Shown: positions 1 to 6,775 of the stretch, piece by piece
Layout: each line of letters begins with the position of its first letter
Numbering within the stretch: the stretch's first letter is position 1
The notes under the pieces: model-generated
Seen by the model: only the letters and a program-made list of their open reading frames with translations
Told to the model about the DNA's origin: nothing
Databases searched by the model: none
NCBI GenBank assembly: GCA_013824905.1
Contig: PNOO01000136.1
Span: forward strand, 1-6,775
Source of the DNA: Syntrophus sp. (in: bacteria)
Lineage (GTDB): Bacteria > Desulfobacterota > Syntrophia > Syntrophales > UBA5619
Reading direction: 5' to 3'
DNA: 6,775 bases
Made by a program: the position numbers and the translations under genes

Positions 1-1469
1 ATGCCGATGGCGCAGGCCTCCTGGACCTTGGGATGGAGGTAGAAGACCTCATCGATGTCCCGCGGATAGACGTTGAAGCCGCCGGAGATAATCATGTCCT
101 TCTTCCGATCGACGATGTAGAAGTAACCCTCCTCGTCCATCGTGGCGATATCGCCTGTGTAGCACCAGCCGTCGCGAAGCGTTTTCGCCGTCTCATCCGG
201 CCGGTCCTTGTAGCCGAGCATCACCTGGGGTCCCTTGATGATCAGCTCGCCCCGCTCACCCACGGGAACGTCCGTCACCTCGTCCTCCAGATCCACGATC
301 CGCGCCAGTGTGTCGGAGATCGGAAGGCCGATGCTCCCCACCTTCCGGGCCCCGCCGGCGAACGGGTTGATATGGGTCGCGGGCGTCGTCTCCGTCATTC
401 CGAAGCCCTCGACGATCACCGCCCCTGTCGCCTTCTCGAAGTCATGGATCACTTCCACCGGCAGCGGCGCGCTCCCGGAGAAGGCCCCCTTGATGCAGCT
501 CATGTTGGTCTTCTTCAGATCGGGATGGTTCAGCATCCCGATGTACATCGTCGGCACCAGCGGCGTAAAGGTCGGGCAGAAGTTCCGGATGGCCTCCAAG
601 AGGGGCCCCGGCTGGGGCCGGGGAACCAGGACCTGCGCCCATCCTTTATAAATGGTGTAATTCATGACGAGGGAGAGGCCGAAGACATGGAAGTAAGGGA
701 GCGCGCCGAGAATGATCTCCCCGCCGTTGCCGAATTTTGGGAACCACGCCTCGATCTGCTGGACCTGTTTGCTCAGGTTGGCGTGGGTCAGCATGACCCC
801 CTTGGAGACCCCGGTCGTCCCGCCGGTGTATTGATACATGGCGACGTCTTCGATACCGAACTTCACCGCCGGCGGACGGGGATCGTGTTTCTGCAGGCAC
901 GCTTTCCAGTTATAGAGATCCGGGGCCGCCTTGACCTCGCCGAAGGGGTACTTCTTGAGCCACTTCCCTAAAATGCGCTTGACGGCGGGCAGGTCATCCC
1001 CGATGCAGGTAGTAACGATCTGCTTGATCTTCGTTCGAGGCCTGAGATCGATCATCCTGTTTCCGAGGACATCGAGGGTAATCAGGACCTTGGCGCCGGA
1101 ATCGTTGAACTGGTGTTCCAACTCCGGATCCGAATAGAGAGGATTATTCATTACGGTGATCGCCCCGATCTTCAGGATCGCGTAATAGGCCGCGACACAG
1201 GGGATGATGTTGGGCAGGAGGATCGCTACGGCATCCCCTTTCTTGATCCCGAAATCGGTTAGGCAGGAGGCAAAACGATCCACCATGTCCTTTAACTGTC
1301 CATAGTTGACAATCGTCCCTTGAAAAATCACGGCCGGTTTGTCGGCAAACTGTTTTACCGTCCGCTCCAGGATATCCGGCATGCAGATCTCTTCGTACTT
1401 GATGAATTCCGGTACGCCTTTTTCGTAGGACTTCAGCCACGGTTTTTCCATGTACCTCGTTTCAGTCAT
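1..1469 (-). CDS. Long-chain-type fatty acyl-CoA synthetase (FadD-like), partial, C-terminus beyond window
   Basis: ATP-dependent ligase that activates a carboxylic acid to its acyl-CoA through an acyl-AMP intermediate, the entry step for beta-oxidation in the cytoplasm. The 489 visible residues carry the adenylate-forming motifs in order: the P-loop-like YTGGTTGVSKGVMLTH at about 214-229, PYFHVFG at 258-264, GFGMTETTP at 355-363, and the fatty-acyl-CoA-synthetase signature from DGWCYTGD (433-440) to DRKKDMIISGGFNVYPRDID (454-473). The C-terminal subdomain, with the expected catalytic lysine, lies past the left edge; family members are about 550 residues, so roughly 60-70 are missing. The start is the ATG at 1469, with GGAG at 1484-1481 and a rather long 11-nt spacing. 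An in-frame ATG at 1451 is the alternative. It lies 140 bp after the FeS oxidoreductase gene on the same strand and may be co-transcribed with it. The family call is firm; chain length of the substrate cannot be read from the sequence. Confidence 0.93.
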   Translation of the reverse strand, partial: MTETRYMEKPWLKSYEKGVPEFIKYEEICMPDILERTVKQFADKPAVIFQGTIVNYGQLKDMVDRFASCLTDFGIKKGDAVAILLPNIIPCVAAYYAILKIGAITVMNNPLYSDPELEHQFNDSGAKVLITLDVLGNRMIDLRPRTKIKQIVTTCIGDDLPAVKRILGKWLKKYPFGEVKAAPDLYNWKACLQKHDPRPPAVKFGIEDVAMYQYTGGTTGVSKGVMLTHANLSKQVQQIEAWFPKFGNGGEIILGALPYFHVFGLSLVMNYTIYKGWAQVLVPRPQPGPLLEAIRNFCPTFTPLVPTMYIGMLNHPDLKKTNMSCIKGAFSGSAPLPVEVIHDFEKATGAVIVEGFGMTETTPATHINPFAGGARKVGSIGLPISDTLARIVDLEDEVTDVPVGERGELIIKGPQVMLGYKDRPDETAKTLRDGWCYTGDIATMDEEGYFYIVDRKKDMIISGGFNVYPRDIDEVFYLHPKVQEACAIG

Positions 1470-1609
1470 AATCGTTCAATCTCCACTCTTTTTTATCACT
1501 GCTCAGGCACATGGGCTGAAGGCTGGTGTACCCCGAAAGACTTCCATCTTCAATGTATTCGCCCGACCCGCACCCTTCTTACCGGTCTGTCGATGAAACG
1601 GCCTTTGGA
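1470..1609 (-). other. Gap between FeS oxidoreductase and acyl-CoA synthetase genes
   Basis: These 140 bases hold no supported gene and no clear terminator hairpin. A GGAG (1484-1481) serves the downstream synthetase. The only promoter-like pair seen, TTGAAG then 17 bases then TACACC, is a poor match. Read-through from the FeS oxidoreductase gene is the simplest reading. Confidence 0.4.
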
Positions 1610-3826
1610 TCAGGGGGCCGGGGGCGCCGCACAGACTTCCGCCACGGGCCGTTCCTCCTCCAGATCCATGGCCCGCCAGACGATCTCCGCGATGTCGAGG
1701 GCGGCCATGGTCTCCTCCTTCTTGCGGTCCTTGATCCCGTCGGAGAGCATGGTGAGGCAGAAGGGACAACCCACGGCGATCGTCCCGGCCCCTGCGGCGA
1801 TGGCCTGATCCGTCCGCATGTTGTTGATCCGCTCGCCGATGTCTTCCTCCATCCACATCCTCGCCCCGCCGGCGCCGCAACAGAAGCTCTTGGCGAAATT
1901 CCGCTCCAGCTCCGTGAGTTTCAGACCGGGAACGGCCCTGAGTATCCGACGGGGCTGATCGTAGATCCCGTTGTAACGGCCGAGGAAACAGGAGTCATGG
2001 TAGGTGAACACCCCCTCCACCGGTTTTTTGAGTACGATTTTCCCCTCGGCGATCAGATCGGCGATGATCTCCGTATGGTGATAGACCTCGAACTCCCCGC
2101 CGAAATTCGGATAATCCTTCTTCAAGGCGTTGTAGCCGTGGGGACAGGTCGTGATGATCTTTCTGACATGGTAGCCCTTCATCACTTCGATGTTCGCCTG
2201 GGCGAGGGTCTGGTAGAGGTATTCGTTTCCGCCCCGCATGGCCGAATCGCCGCAGCACCCCTCCTCTGTCCCGAGGATGCCGAAGCTGATTCCAGCCGCT
2301 TTGAGGATCTTCGCAAAGGCCGAGGAGACCTTCTTCCCGCGGTCGTCGAACGACCCGGAGCAGCCCACGTAAAAGAGATACTCCACAGCGGGTTCTTCGG
2401 CCAGCGTCTTGATGCCGAGGTCTTTCGCCCAGTCCGCCCGGAGGTGGGCGCCGATGCCCCAGGGGTTGGAATTGTTCTCCATGTTCCGGAAAGTGAGCTG
2501 GAGCTCGGGGGCAAAATCCGCCTCGGTGAGGACCTTATACTGCCGCATTCCGATGATCTTGGGGACGTGTTCGATCGAGGCCGAGCAGTTCTCCGTGCAG
2601 TACAGGCAGTTTGTACAGGCCCAGAGTTCATGAAGATCGATCACCTCGCCGACCATTGCCTTCTCGACCGGCGCCGCCCCGGTCGCAATCCTTCTCCCCA
2701 TACGGTCGACAACGGCATCTATGCGGTCGAGGGCCTTGAAAATGATGCTCTTGCCACCGGTGTCCCCAGGTCCCGTCGCGGCGTTGTTCACAGCGCGCTT
2801 CGCCGCCGCCGCTGCCGACGCCTGCATCAGCCAGTAGGTCTTCAGGTCCTGGATCAGTTTCTTCGGCGAGAGGGGTTTCCCGGAAAGATAGGCCGGGCAA
2901 CCGTCCTGGCAACGCCCGCAACGCGTGCAGGCGTCGGAATCGAAGATCTGCTTTTTCGTGAACTCCTCAAGTTTTCCCACACCGAAGGTCTCAGCGGTTT
3001 CAAAATCCCCGATGGGTTCATTGTACCCCGCAGGTTTGAGGGAAACCAAAAAATGGTTGACGGGGGTGGTGATGATGTGCAGCAGCCGGGAATAGGGGAT
3101 ATAGGCGATAAAACCGAGCGACAGAAAGGTGTGGGTCCACCAGGTCGCCTTGTGGAGGAGTTTCGCCTGCCCCGGTTCGATGCCCGCGAAGACCTTAGCA
3201 AGCATCCAGCCCCCGAAGGACCAGACCTCCCAGGGGGGGGCGGTCACACGGAGCCGGAGGGCCTCGATCATGAAACCGGTCACGATGATCCCCAAAAGGA
3301 GGAGGAGCACGACCGCGTCATCCGGGGTGTTGTCCGGCTTTCCCTGATAGCCGAGGCCTTCGGGCCGCCGGATGTAGCGCCGGTATATCGCCAGGAGCAC
3401 GCCGACCAGGACAAACAGGCCGAAGAGTTCCATCAGGAAGGAGAAGACGAGGTAGAACGTCCCCCGGAGGAAGACCCAGCCGAGGGGTTCCGCGATGTGA
3501 AACTCCGTGGCGTCGAAAGCCGCCCCGAAGATCAGGACAAAAAACCCGAAGAAGATGAGCCCGTGCATGATCCCGGGATAGGGTTCCCGGAAGGTTTTCA
3601 CCTGGAGGAAGCCGTTGATCAGGAGCGCTTTTATCCGCTCCGGGAGGCGGTCCAGAGGCGTCTCGGGTTTGCCGAGGGCGGCCCACAGCCGCCACCGCCG
3701 GTAGACGCCGTAAGCAAAGATGAGAAGAGCAACAGCTGTGAAGGTAAAAAGGAAGGGCTCAAAGGTCTCGGCATTCCAGAACACCTGCCTGCCCTCATTT
3801 CCGACTGAGAATGGGATGTGCTCCAT
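1610..3826 (-). CDS. Membrane-anchored FeS/CCG-domain oxidoreductase, probable ETF:menaquinone oxidoreductase
   Basis: Likely takes electrons from the EtfAB encoded just upstream and delivers them to membrane quinone. Seen in the 738 residues: about five hydrophobic segments (roughly 24-42, 86-105, 124-148, 170-190, 232-250) resembling a NarI-like cytochrome b domain, with candidate haem-ligand histidines H88, H225, H232, H250 and H258. Two 4Fe-4S motifs follow, C300-x2-C303-x2-C306-x3-C310 and C404-x2-C407-x2-C410-x3-C414. Then come two CCG domains as in heterodisulfide reductase HdrB/HdrD: C489, C524-C525-G, C561; and C613, C649-C650-G, C687-x2-C690. Oddities: the first CCG domain ends CPHG, lacking its last cysteine, and the second cluster motif ends CS rather than the usual CP. 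ATG at 3826 is preceded by GGAGG at 3835-3831, 4 nt away. The architecture matches the DUF224/EMO type known from syntrophic and Geobacter-like anaerobes. Electron donor and acceptor are inferred from family and context. Confidence 0.9.
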   Translation of the reverse strand: MEHIPFSVGNEGRQVFWNAETFEPFLFTFTAVALLIFAYGVYRRWRLWAALGKPETPLDRLPERIKALLINGFLQVKTFREPYPGIMHGLIFFGFFVLIFGAAFDATEFHIAEPLGWVFLRGTFYLVFSFLMELFGLFVLVGVLLAIYRRYIRRPEGLGYQGKPDNTPDDAVVLLLLLGIIVTGFMIEALRLRVTAPPWEVWSFGGWMLAKVFAGIEPGQAKLLHKATWWTHTFLSLGFIAYIPYSRLLHIITTPVNHFLVSLKPAGYNEPIGDFETAETFGVGKLEEFTKKQIFDSDACTRCGRCQDGCPAYLSGKPLSPKKLIQDLKTYWLMQASAAAAAKRAVNNAATGPGDTGGKSIIFKALDRIDAVVDRMGRRIATGAAPVEKAMVGEVIDLHELWACTNCLYCTENCSASIEHVPKIIGMRQYKVLTEADFAPELQLTFRNMENNSNPWGIGAHLRADWAKDLGIKTLAEEPAVEYLFYVGCSGSFDDRGKKVSSAFAKILKAAGISFGILGTEEGCCGDSAMRGGNEYLYQTLAQANIEVMKGYHVRKIITTCPHGYNALKKDYPNFGGEFEVYHHTEIIADLIAEGKIVLKKPVEGVFTYHDSCFLGRYNGIYDQPRRILRAVPGLKLTELERNFAKSFCCGAGGARMWMEEDIGERINNMRTDQAIAAGAGTIAVGCPFCLTMLSDGIKDRKKEETMAALDIAEIVWRAMDLEEERPVAEVCAAPPAP

Positions 3827-3830
3827 AACC

Positions 3831-3835
3831 CCTCC
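3831..3835 (-). promoter_or_regulatory. Ribosome-binding site of the FeS oxidoreductase gene
   Basis: GGAGG within GGAGGGGTT on the minus strand, four bases before the ATG at 3826. This supports independent translation initiation of the gene after the palindrome-containing gap. Confidence 0.75.
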
Positions 3836-3866
3836 AGATGAGAATGGCGATATGGGGTAAATTAGG

Positions 3867-3914
3867 TAAATAGGGACAGCGCCCTTTTAAAAATTAGGGC
3901 GCTGTCCCTATTTA
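3867..3914. repeat. Perfect 19-bp inverted repeat (palindromic element) between etfA and the FeS oxidoreductase gene
   Basis: Left arm 3867-3885 and right arm 3896-3914 are exact reverse complements, with a 10-base A/T loop (3886-3895). The arm core is AGGGACAGCGCCCT. It begins ten bases after the etfA stop and ends 40 bases before the FeS gene start, so the polycistronic mRNA would fold a strong hairpin there. No U-tract follows it on the minus strand, so it does not look like a standard intrinsic terminator for the operon. The plus-strand side is followed by a T-rich stretch, but no plus-strand gene precedes it. It may be a REP-like or MITE-like dispersed palindrome, an mRNA-stabilising hairpin, or an attenuator. 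Confidence 0.85.
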
Positions 3915-3924
3915 TTCTATTATT

Positions 3925-4902
3925 TTAGGCCAGCAGTTTCTTGCACTCTTTTGCGAATTCCGGAACGACCTTGAAGAGGTCGTCCACGACGCCGTAATCC
4001 GCTTTGGTAAAGATGGGGGCCTCGGCATCCTTGTTGATGGCCACGATAAATTTCGAGGAGCTCATCCCTGCCAGATGCTGAATGGCGCCGGAGATGCCGC
4101 AGGCGATGTAGAGGTTCGGCGAGACGATCTTTCCGGTCTGGCCCACCTGGTCCGTCTGGGGTCGCCAGCCTGCATCCACTGCGGCGCGGGAGGCGCCGAC
4201 GGTGGCCCCGAGGACAGCCGCCAGTTCCTCCAGGATGGCGTATCCTTCCGGACCCTTCATGCCGCGCCCGCCGGAAACGACGATGTTGGCCTCCGTCAGG
4301 TCCACCTTGCCGCTTGTATCCTTCTGGATCTCGAGGACCTTCGTCTTGAGTTGACCCGCATCGAGGGCGGGGTCGAATTTCACCACCGCCCCGGCTTTGG
4401 GATTTTCAACGGCAGCAAAGACGTTCGGCCGGAGCGTCGCCATCTGCGGGAAGGAGGAGATCGCGATCTCGCCGAAGCATTTGCCCGCATACATCGGCCG
4501 GATGGCCAGGAGCTTGCCGTCGGCGATCTTCACGTCCGTGCAGTCCGTCGCCAAACCCGTCGCGAACTTTCCCACCAGGCGGCCGGAGAGGTCCTTTCCC
4601 TGGGTGGAGGCGCCCAGGAGCAGGATAGCCGGATCATTCTCTTTCACCACCTTGGCCACCGCCATCGCATGGGCATCCGTTGTATAGGGTTCGAGGGCAG
4701 GGTTGTCCGCCACGAAAACTTTATCGACACCGTATTTGCCCAGCTGCCCGGCGATCCCTTCGATCCCCGAGCCGCAGAGGACGGCGCATACCTCTTCGCC
4801 AAGCTGGTCGGCCAGCTTCCGGGCGGTGCTTGCCAGTTCAAAACTGATCTTGCGGAGCGCGCCGTCCCGCTGTTCTGCAACGATCCATACACCCTTTGCC
4901 AT
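3925..4902 (-). CDS. etfA: Electron transfer flavoprotein alpha subunit
   Basis: Alpha subunit of the soluble ETF heterodimer, which holds FAD and shuttles electrons between acyl-CoA dehydrogenases and a membrane acceptor. Numbered from the chosen start (325 residues, a normal length for the family), the C-terminal FAD domain shows SGGRG at 210-214, VGASR at 235-239, DQVGQTGK at 251-258, the signature YIACGISGAIQH at 265-276 and SSSKFIVAINKD at 281-292. The N-terminal half is the usual EtfA Rossmann-like domain beginning MAKGVWIVAEQRDG. An in-frame ATG at 4920 would add six residues, but the only good ribosome-binding site, GGAGG at 4915-4911, lies inside that extension and 8 nt before the ATG at 4902, so 4902 is preferred. 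It starts 51 bp after the etfB stop and surely shares its transcript. The next gene downstream is the FeS oxidoreductase, its likely electron partner, beyond a palindrome. Confidence 0.97.
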   Translation of the reverse strand: MAKGVWIVAEQRDGALRKISFELASTARKLADQLGEEVCAVLCGSGIEGIAGQLGKYGVDKVFVADNPALEPYTTDAHAMAVAKVVKENDPAILLLGASTQGKDLSGRLVGKFATGLATDCTDVKIADGKLLAIRPMYAGKCFGEIAISSFPQMATLRPNVFAAVENPKAGAVVKFDPALDAGQLKTKVLEIQKDTSGKVDLTEANIVVSGGRGMKGPEGYAILEELAAVLGATVGASRAAVDAGWRPQTDQVGQTGKIVSPNLYIACGISGAIQHLAGMSSSKFIVAINKDAEAPIFTKADYGVVDDLFKVVPEFAKECKKLLA

Positions 4903-4910
4903 ATTCATAT

Positions 4911-4915
4911 CCTCC
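4911..4915 (-). promoter_or_regulatory. Ribosome-binding site of etfA
   Basis: GGAGG on the minus strand, eight bases before the ATG at 4902. It overlaps two upstream in-frame ATG codons (4920 and 4917), which have no such site before them, and it leaves only two bases to the ATG at 4908. It therefore decides the start at 4902. Confidence 0.85.
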
Positions 4916-4953
4916 ATCATTCAACGAGCATTATTCGATGAGCGGCTTCGCAT

Positions 4954-5727
4954 TCAGATCACCTTCGCCTCTTCCCTGAGCAGCTTCGCCAGCTCCGCGG
5001 CCTTCCCCTCGGGAGTGTCGTCCGCGCAGATGATCTTCCCTGCGGCCCTCGCCGGAGGCGGGACAAATCTGACCACTCTGGCCTTCCTGTCCGTGGACAC
5101 GCCCAGCGCACCGGCATCCTTCACATCCACGGGTTTCTTTTTCGCTTTCATGATCCCGGGGAGAGACGCGTAGCGCGGTTCGTTGAGCCCCTTCTGCGCC
5201 GTCACAACGCAGGGAAACGGGCACTCAATCAGAAGCTGGGCCCCTTCGATGGGCCGGATGACCTTGACGGAGTTTCCCGCGAATTCCAATTTGGTTACAA
5301 CGGTCACCTGGGGGATCTCCAGCAGTTCGGCCAGTACGGCGCCCACCTGGGCCGAATCGTCGTCAATGGCACGCTGACCGCAGAAGACAATGTCGTGGGG
5401 AATCCCCTTGATGGCCGCCGCCAGAGCCGACGCCGTGGTGTAGGCATCCGCTCCGTCGAAGGCCGGATCGCTGATATGGATCCCTTTGTCGGCGCCCATC
5501 GCCAGGGCCGTCCGGATCGTTTCCATGGCCCTTGCCGGCCCGACACAGACAATGGTCACCTCGCCTCCGTTTTTCTCCTTCAGCCGCAGGGCCTCTTCCA
5601 CACCGAACTCATCATAGGGATTCATCACCCACTTGATACCGCCCTCCTCGATACCCGAGCCGTCGGGCTTTACCTTGATTTGGGCTTCCGTGTCCGGAAC
5701 CTGCTTTACGCACGCAACAATATTCAC
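4954..5727 (-). CDS. etfB: Electron transfer flavoprotein beta subunit (GTG start)
   Basis: Beta subunit of ETF; it binds AMP in classical ETFs or a second FAD in bifurcating ones, and pairs with the EtfA encoded directly downstream. The 257 residues are full length for the family. Visible hallmarks: VKQVPD at 7-12, MNPYDEFGVEEALRLKE at 35-51, the nucleotide-site segment GQRAIDDDSAQVG at 117-129, and the EtfB signature NEPRYASLPGIMKAKKK at 182-198. The start codon is GTG at 5727-5725, supported by a strong AGGAGG at 5738-5733, five bases upstream, and by the protein opening exactly at the conserved first strand MNIVACVKQVPD. Upstream lies a 243-bp spacer after acs that may hold its promoter. 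Whether this ETF is classical or electron-bifurcating cannot be settled by eye; the FeS oxidoreductase in the same cluster favours a role in electron delivery to quinone. Confidence 0.97.
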   Translation of the reverse strand: MNIVACVKQVPDTEAQIKVKPDGSGIEEGGIKWVMNPYDEFGVEEALRLKEKNGGEVTIVCVGPARAMETIRTALAMGADKGIHISDPAFDGADAYTTASALAAAIKGIPHDIVFCGQRAIDDDSAQVGAVLAELLEIPQVTVVTKLEFAGNSVKVIRPIEGAQLLIECPFPCVVTAQKGLNEPRYASLPGIMKAKKKPVDVKDAGALGVSTDRKARVVRFVPPPARAAGKIICADDTPEGKAAELAKLLREEAKVI

Positions 5728-5732
5728 CTTTT

Positions 5733-5738
5733 CCTCCT
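5733..5738 (-). promoter_or_regulatory. Ribosome-binding site of etfB
   Basis: AGGAGG on the minus strand, five bases before the GTG at 5727. It is a full Shine-Dalgarno match and fixes the non-ATG start of etfB. Confidence 0.9.
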
Positions 5739-5742
5739 TCCC

Positions 5743-5791
5743 GGATGCACGTCAGCCAAGGTATCTCTGATCGGCATAAAAACGTGCATCC
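5743..5791. repeat. 10-bp inverted repeat in the etfB leader
   Basis: GGATGCACGT at 5743-5752 and ACGTGCATCC at 5782-5791 are exact inverted copies separated by 29 bases. The inner spacer can add short stems (GCC/GGC at 5755-5757 and 5773-5775, ATC/GAT at 5763-5765 and 5769-5771). The proximal arm lies four bases beyond the AGGAGG of etfB. It could be a regulator binding site or a leader hairpin affecting translation; the sequence does not tell which. Confidence 0.6.
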
Positions 5792-5886
5792 TCTATAGAT
5801 AAAGTCTCTGGCCGCTCGCGTTGTTGTAATAGAACATGTACCGCACTTTACCGTATGATCCAAGGGTCATCCCGGCGACCCCTCCG

Positions 5887-5906
5887 CCCCCCCGCGTTCG
5901 GGGGGG
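5887..5906. other. C/G-run hairpin between acs and etfB
   Basis: Seven C followed by GCGTTC and eight G can form an 8-bp stem (5887-5894 with 5899-5906) around a four-base loop. It lies about 65 bases after the acs stop. No U-run follows on the minus strand, so it is at best an atypical transcription-pause or termination element. The G run could also be a sequencing-error hotspot, though no coding frame crosses it. Confidence 0.45.
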
Positions 5907-5916
5907 GCCGGAATCT

Positions 5917-5963
5917 CTTTCCCGCCCTTTGTAATCTACATCCAGAAAGCACAAAAGGGAAAG
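5917..5963 (-). terminator. Possible hairpin downstream of acs
   Basis: CTTTCCC (5917-5923) pairs with GGGAAAG (5957-5963), and TTTGT (5928-5932) pairs with ACAAA (5951-5955), leaving an asymmetric bulge and an 18-base loop. It begins seven bases after the acs stop codon. The stem is imperfect and no U-tract follows, so termination here is a weak proposal. Confidence 0.25.
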
Positions 5964-5970
5964 GATTTTT

Positions 5971-6775
<805 letters not shown>

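Larger units (their letters stand above)
5728..5970 (-). other. acs-etfB intergenic region
   Basis: No supported gene lies in these 243 bases. Reading in the direction of transcription, it holds a weak A/T-rich hairpin right after the acs stop, a C/G-run hairpin, then a 10-bp inverted repeat just before the etfB ribosome-binding site. The best sigma-70-like pair found is TTGGAT (5863-5858), a 17-nt spacer, then TACATG (5840-5835), which is only a weak match (three of six bases in each box). Another A/T-rich stretch, TTTATCTATAGA near 5804-5793, has no matching -35 box. A promoter here is plausible from gene layout but is not demonstrated. Confidence 0.4.

Noticed and set aside
33..971. A 312-codon open frame on the plus strand opposite the acyl-CoA synthetase gene
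   Set aside because: Same codon-register shadow effect; the minus strand encodes a clear adenylate-forming enzyme with ordered motifs through this whole stretch.
1526..3808. A 760-codon open frame on the plus strand opposite the FeS oxidoreductase gene
   Set aside because: It is in exact codon register with the minus-strand gene. In that register, antisense stops arise only from sense codons TTA, CTA and TCA, which this GC-rich gene avoids. The translation is rich in Arg, Pro, Gly, Asp and His, has no recognisable domain, and the minus-strand protein is unmistakable.
3867..3914. The palindrome as an intrinsic terminator or as a CRISPR repeat
   Set aside because: On the coding (minus) strand no U-tract follows the stem, and there is only one copy with no regularly spaced repeats or spacers.
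4075..4941. A 288-codon open frame on the plus strand opposite etfA
   Set aside because: Also in codon register with the real gene; no domain and no supporting context on the plus strand.
5612..5863. A small cysteine-containing open frame on the minus strand overlapping the start of etfB
   Set aside because: It begins at a TTG without a convincing ribosome-binding site, and most of it overlaps etfB in another frame. The etfB start and its AGGAGG site explain the region.

Overview
This window holds five protein genes, all read from the minus strand. Nothing on the plus strand is convincing. The base composition is fairly GC-rich, and leucine TTA/CTA and serine TCA codons are scarce in the genes. 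The gene set suggests an anaerobic, fatty-acid-using bacterium of the former Deltaproteobacteria (Desulfobacterota, perhaps a Syntrophales-like or sulfate-reducing lineage). That placement is an inference from gene content and general similarity; it was not tested by a search.

In transcription order (right to left): the C-terminal 267 residues of acetyl-CoA synthetase (Acs, entering from the right edge); a 243-bp spacer with two possible hairpins and an inverted repeat; etfB (GTG start) and etfA, the two subunits of an electron-transfer flavoprotein; a 98-bp gap containing a perfect 19-bp-arm palindrome; a 738-residue membrane-anchored iron-sulfur oxidoreductase with a NarI-like N-terminus, two 4Fe-4S motifs and two CCG (heterodisulfide-reductase-like) domains; a 140-bp gap; and the first 489 residues of a long-chain-type fatty acyl-CoA synthetase that runs off the left edge.

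Together the genes make sense as the activation and electron-exit parts of fatty-acid oxidation. The acyl-CoA synthetase activates the fatty acid. Acyl-CoA dehydrogenases, not present here, would pass electrons to EtfAB. The FeS/CCG membrane protein would carry them from EtfAB into the quinone pool. Acs links acetate and acetyl-CoA. The FeS protein matches the class of ETF:(methyl)menaquinone oxidoreductases described in syntrophic and aromatic-degrading anaerobes, so the module is known in outline. The less ordinary points are a missing fourth cysteine in the first CCG domain, the palindrome inserted between etfA and the FeS gene, and the inverted repeat in the etfB leader.
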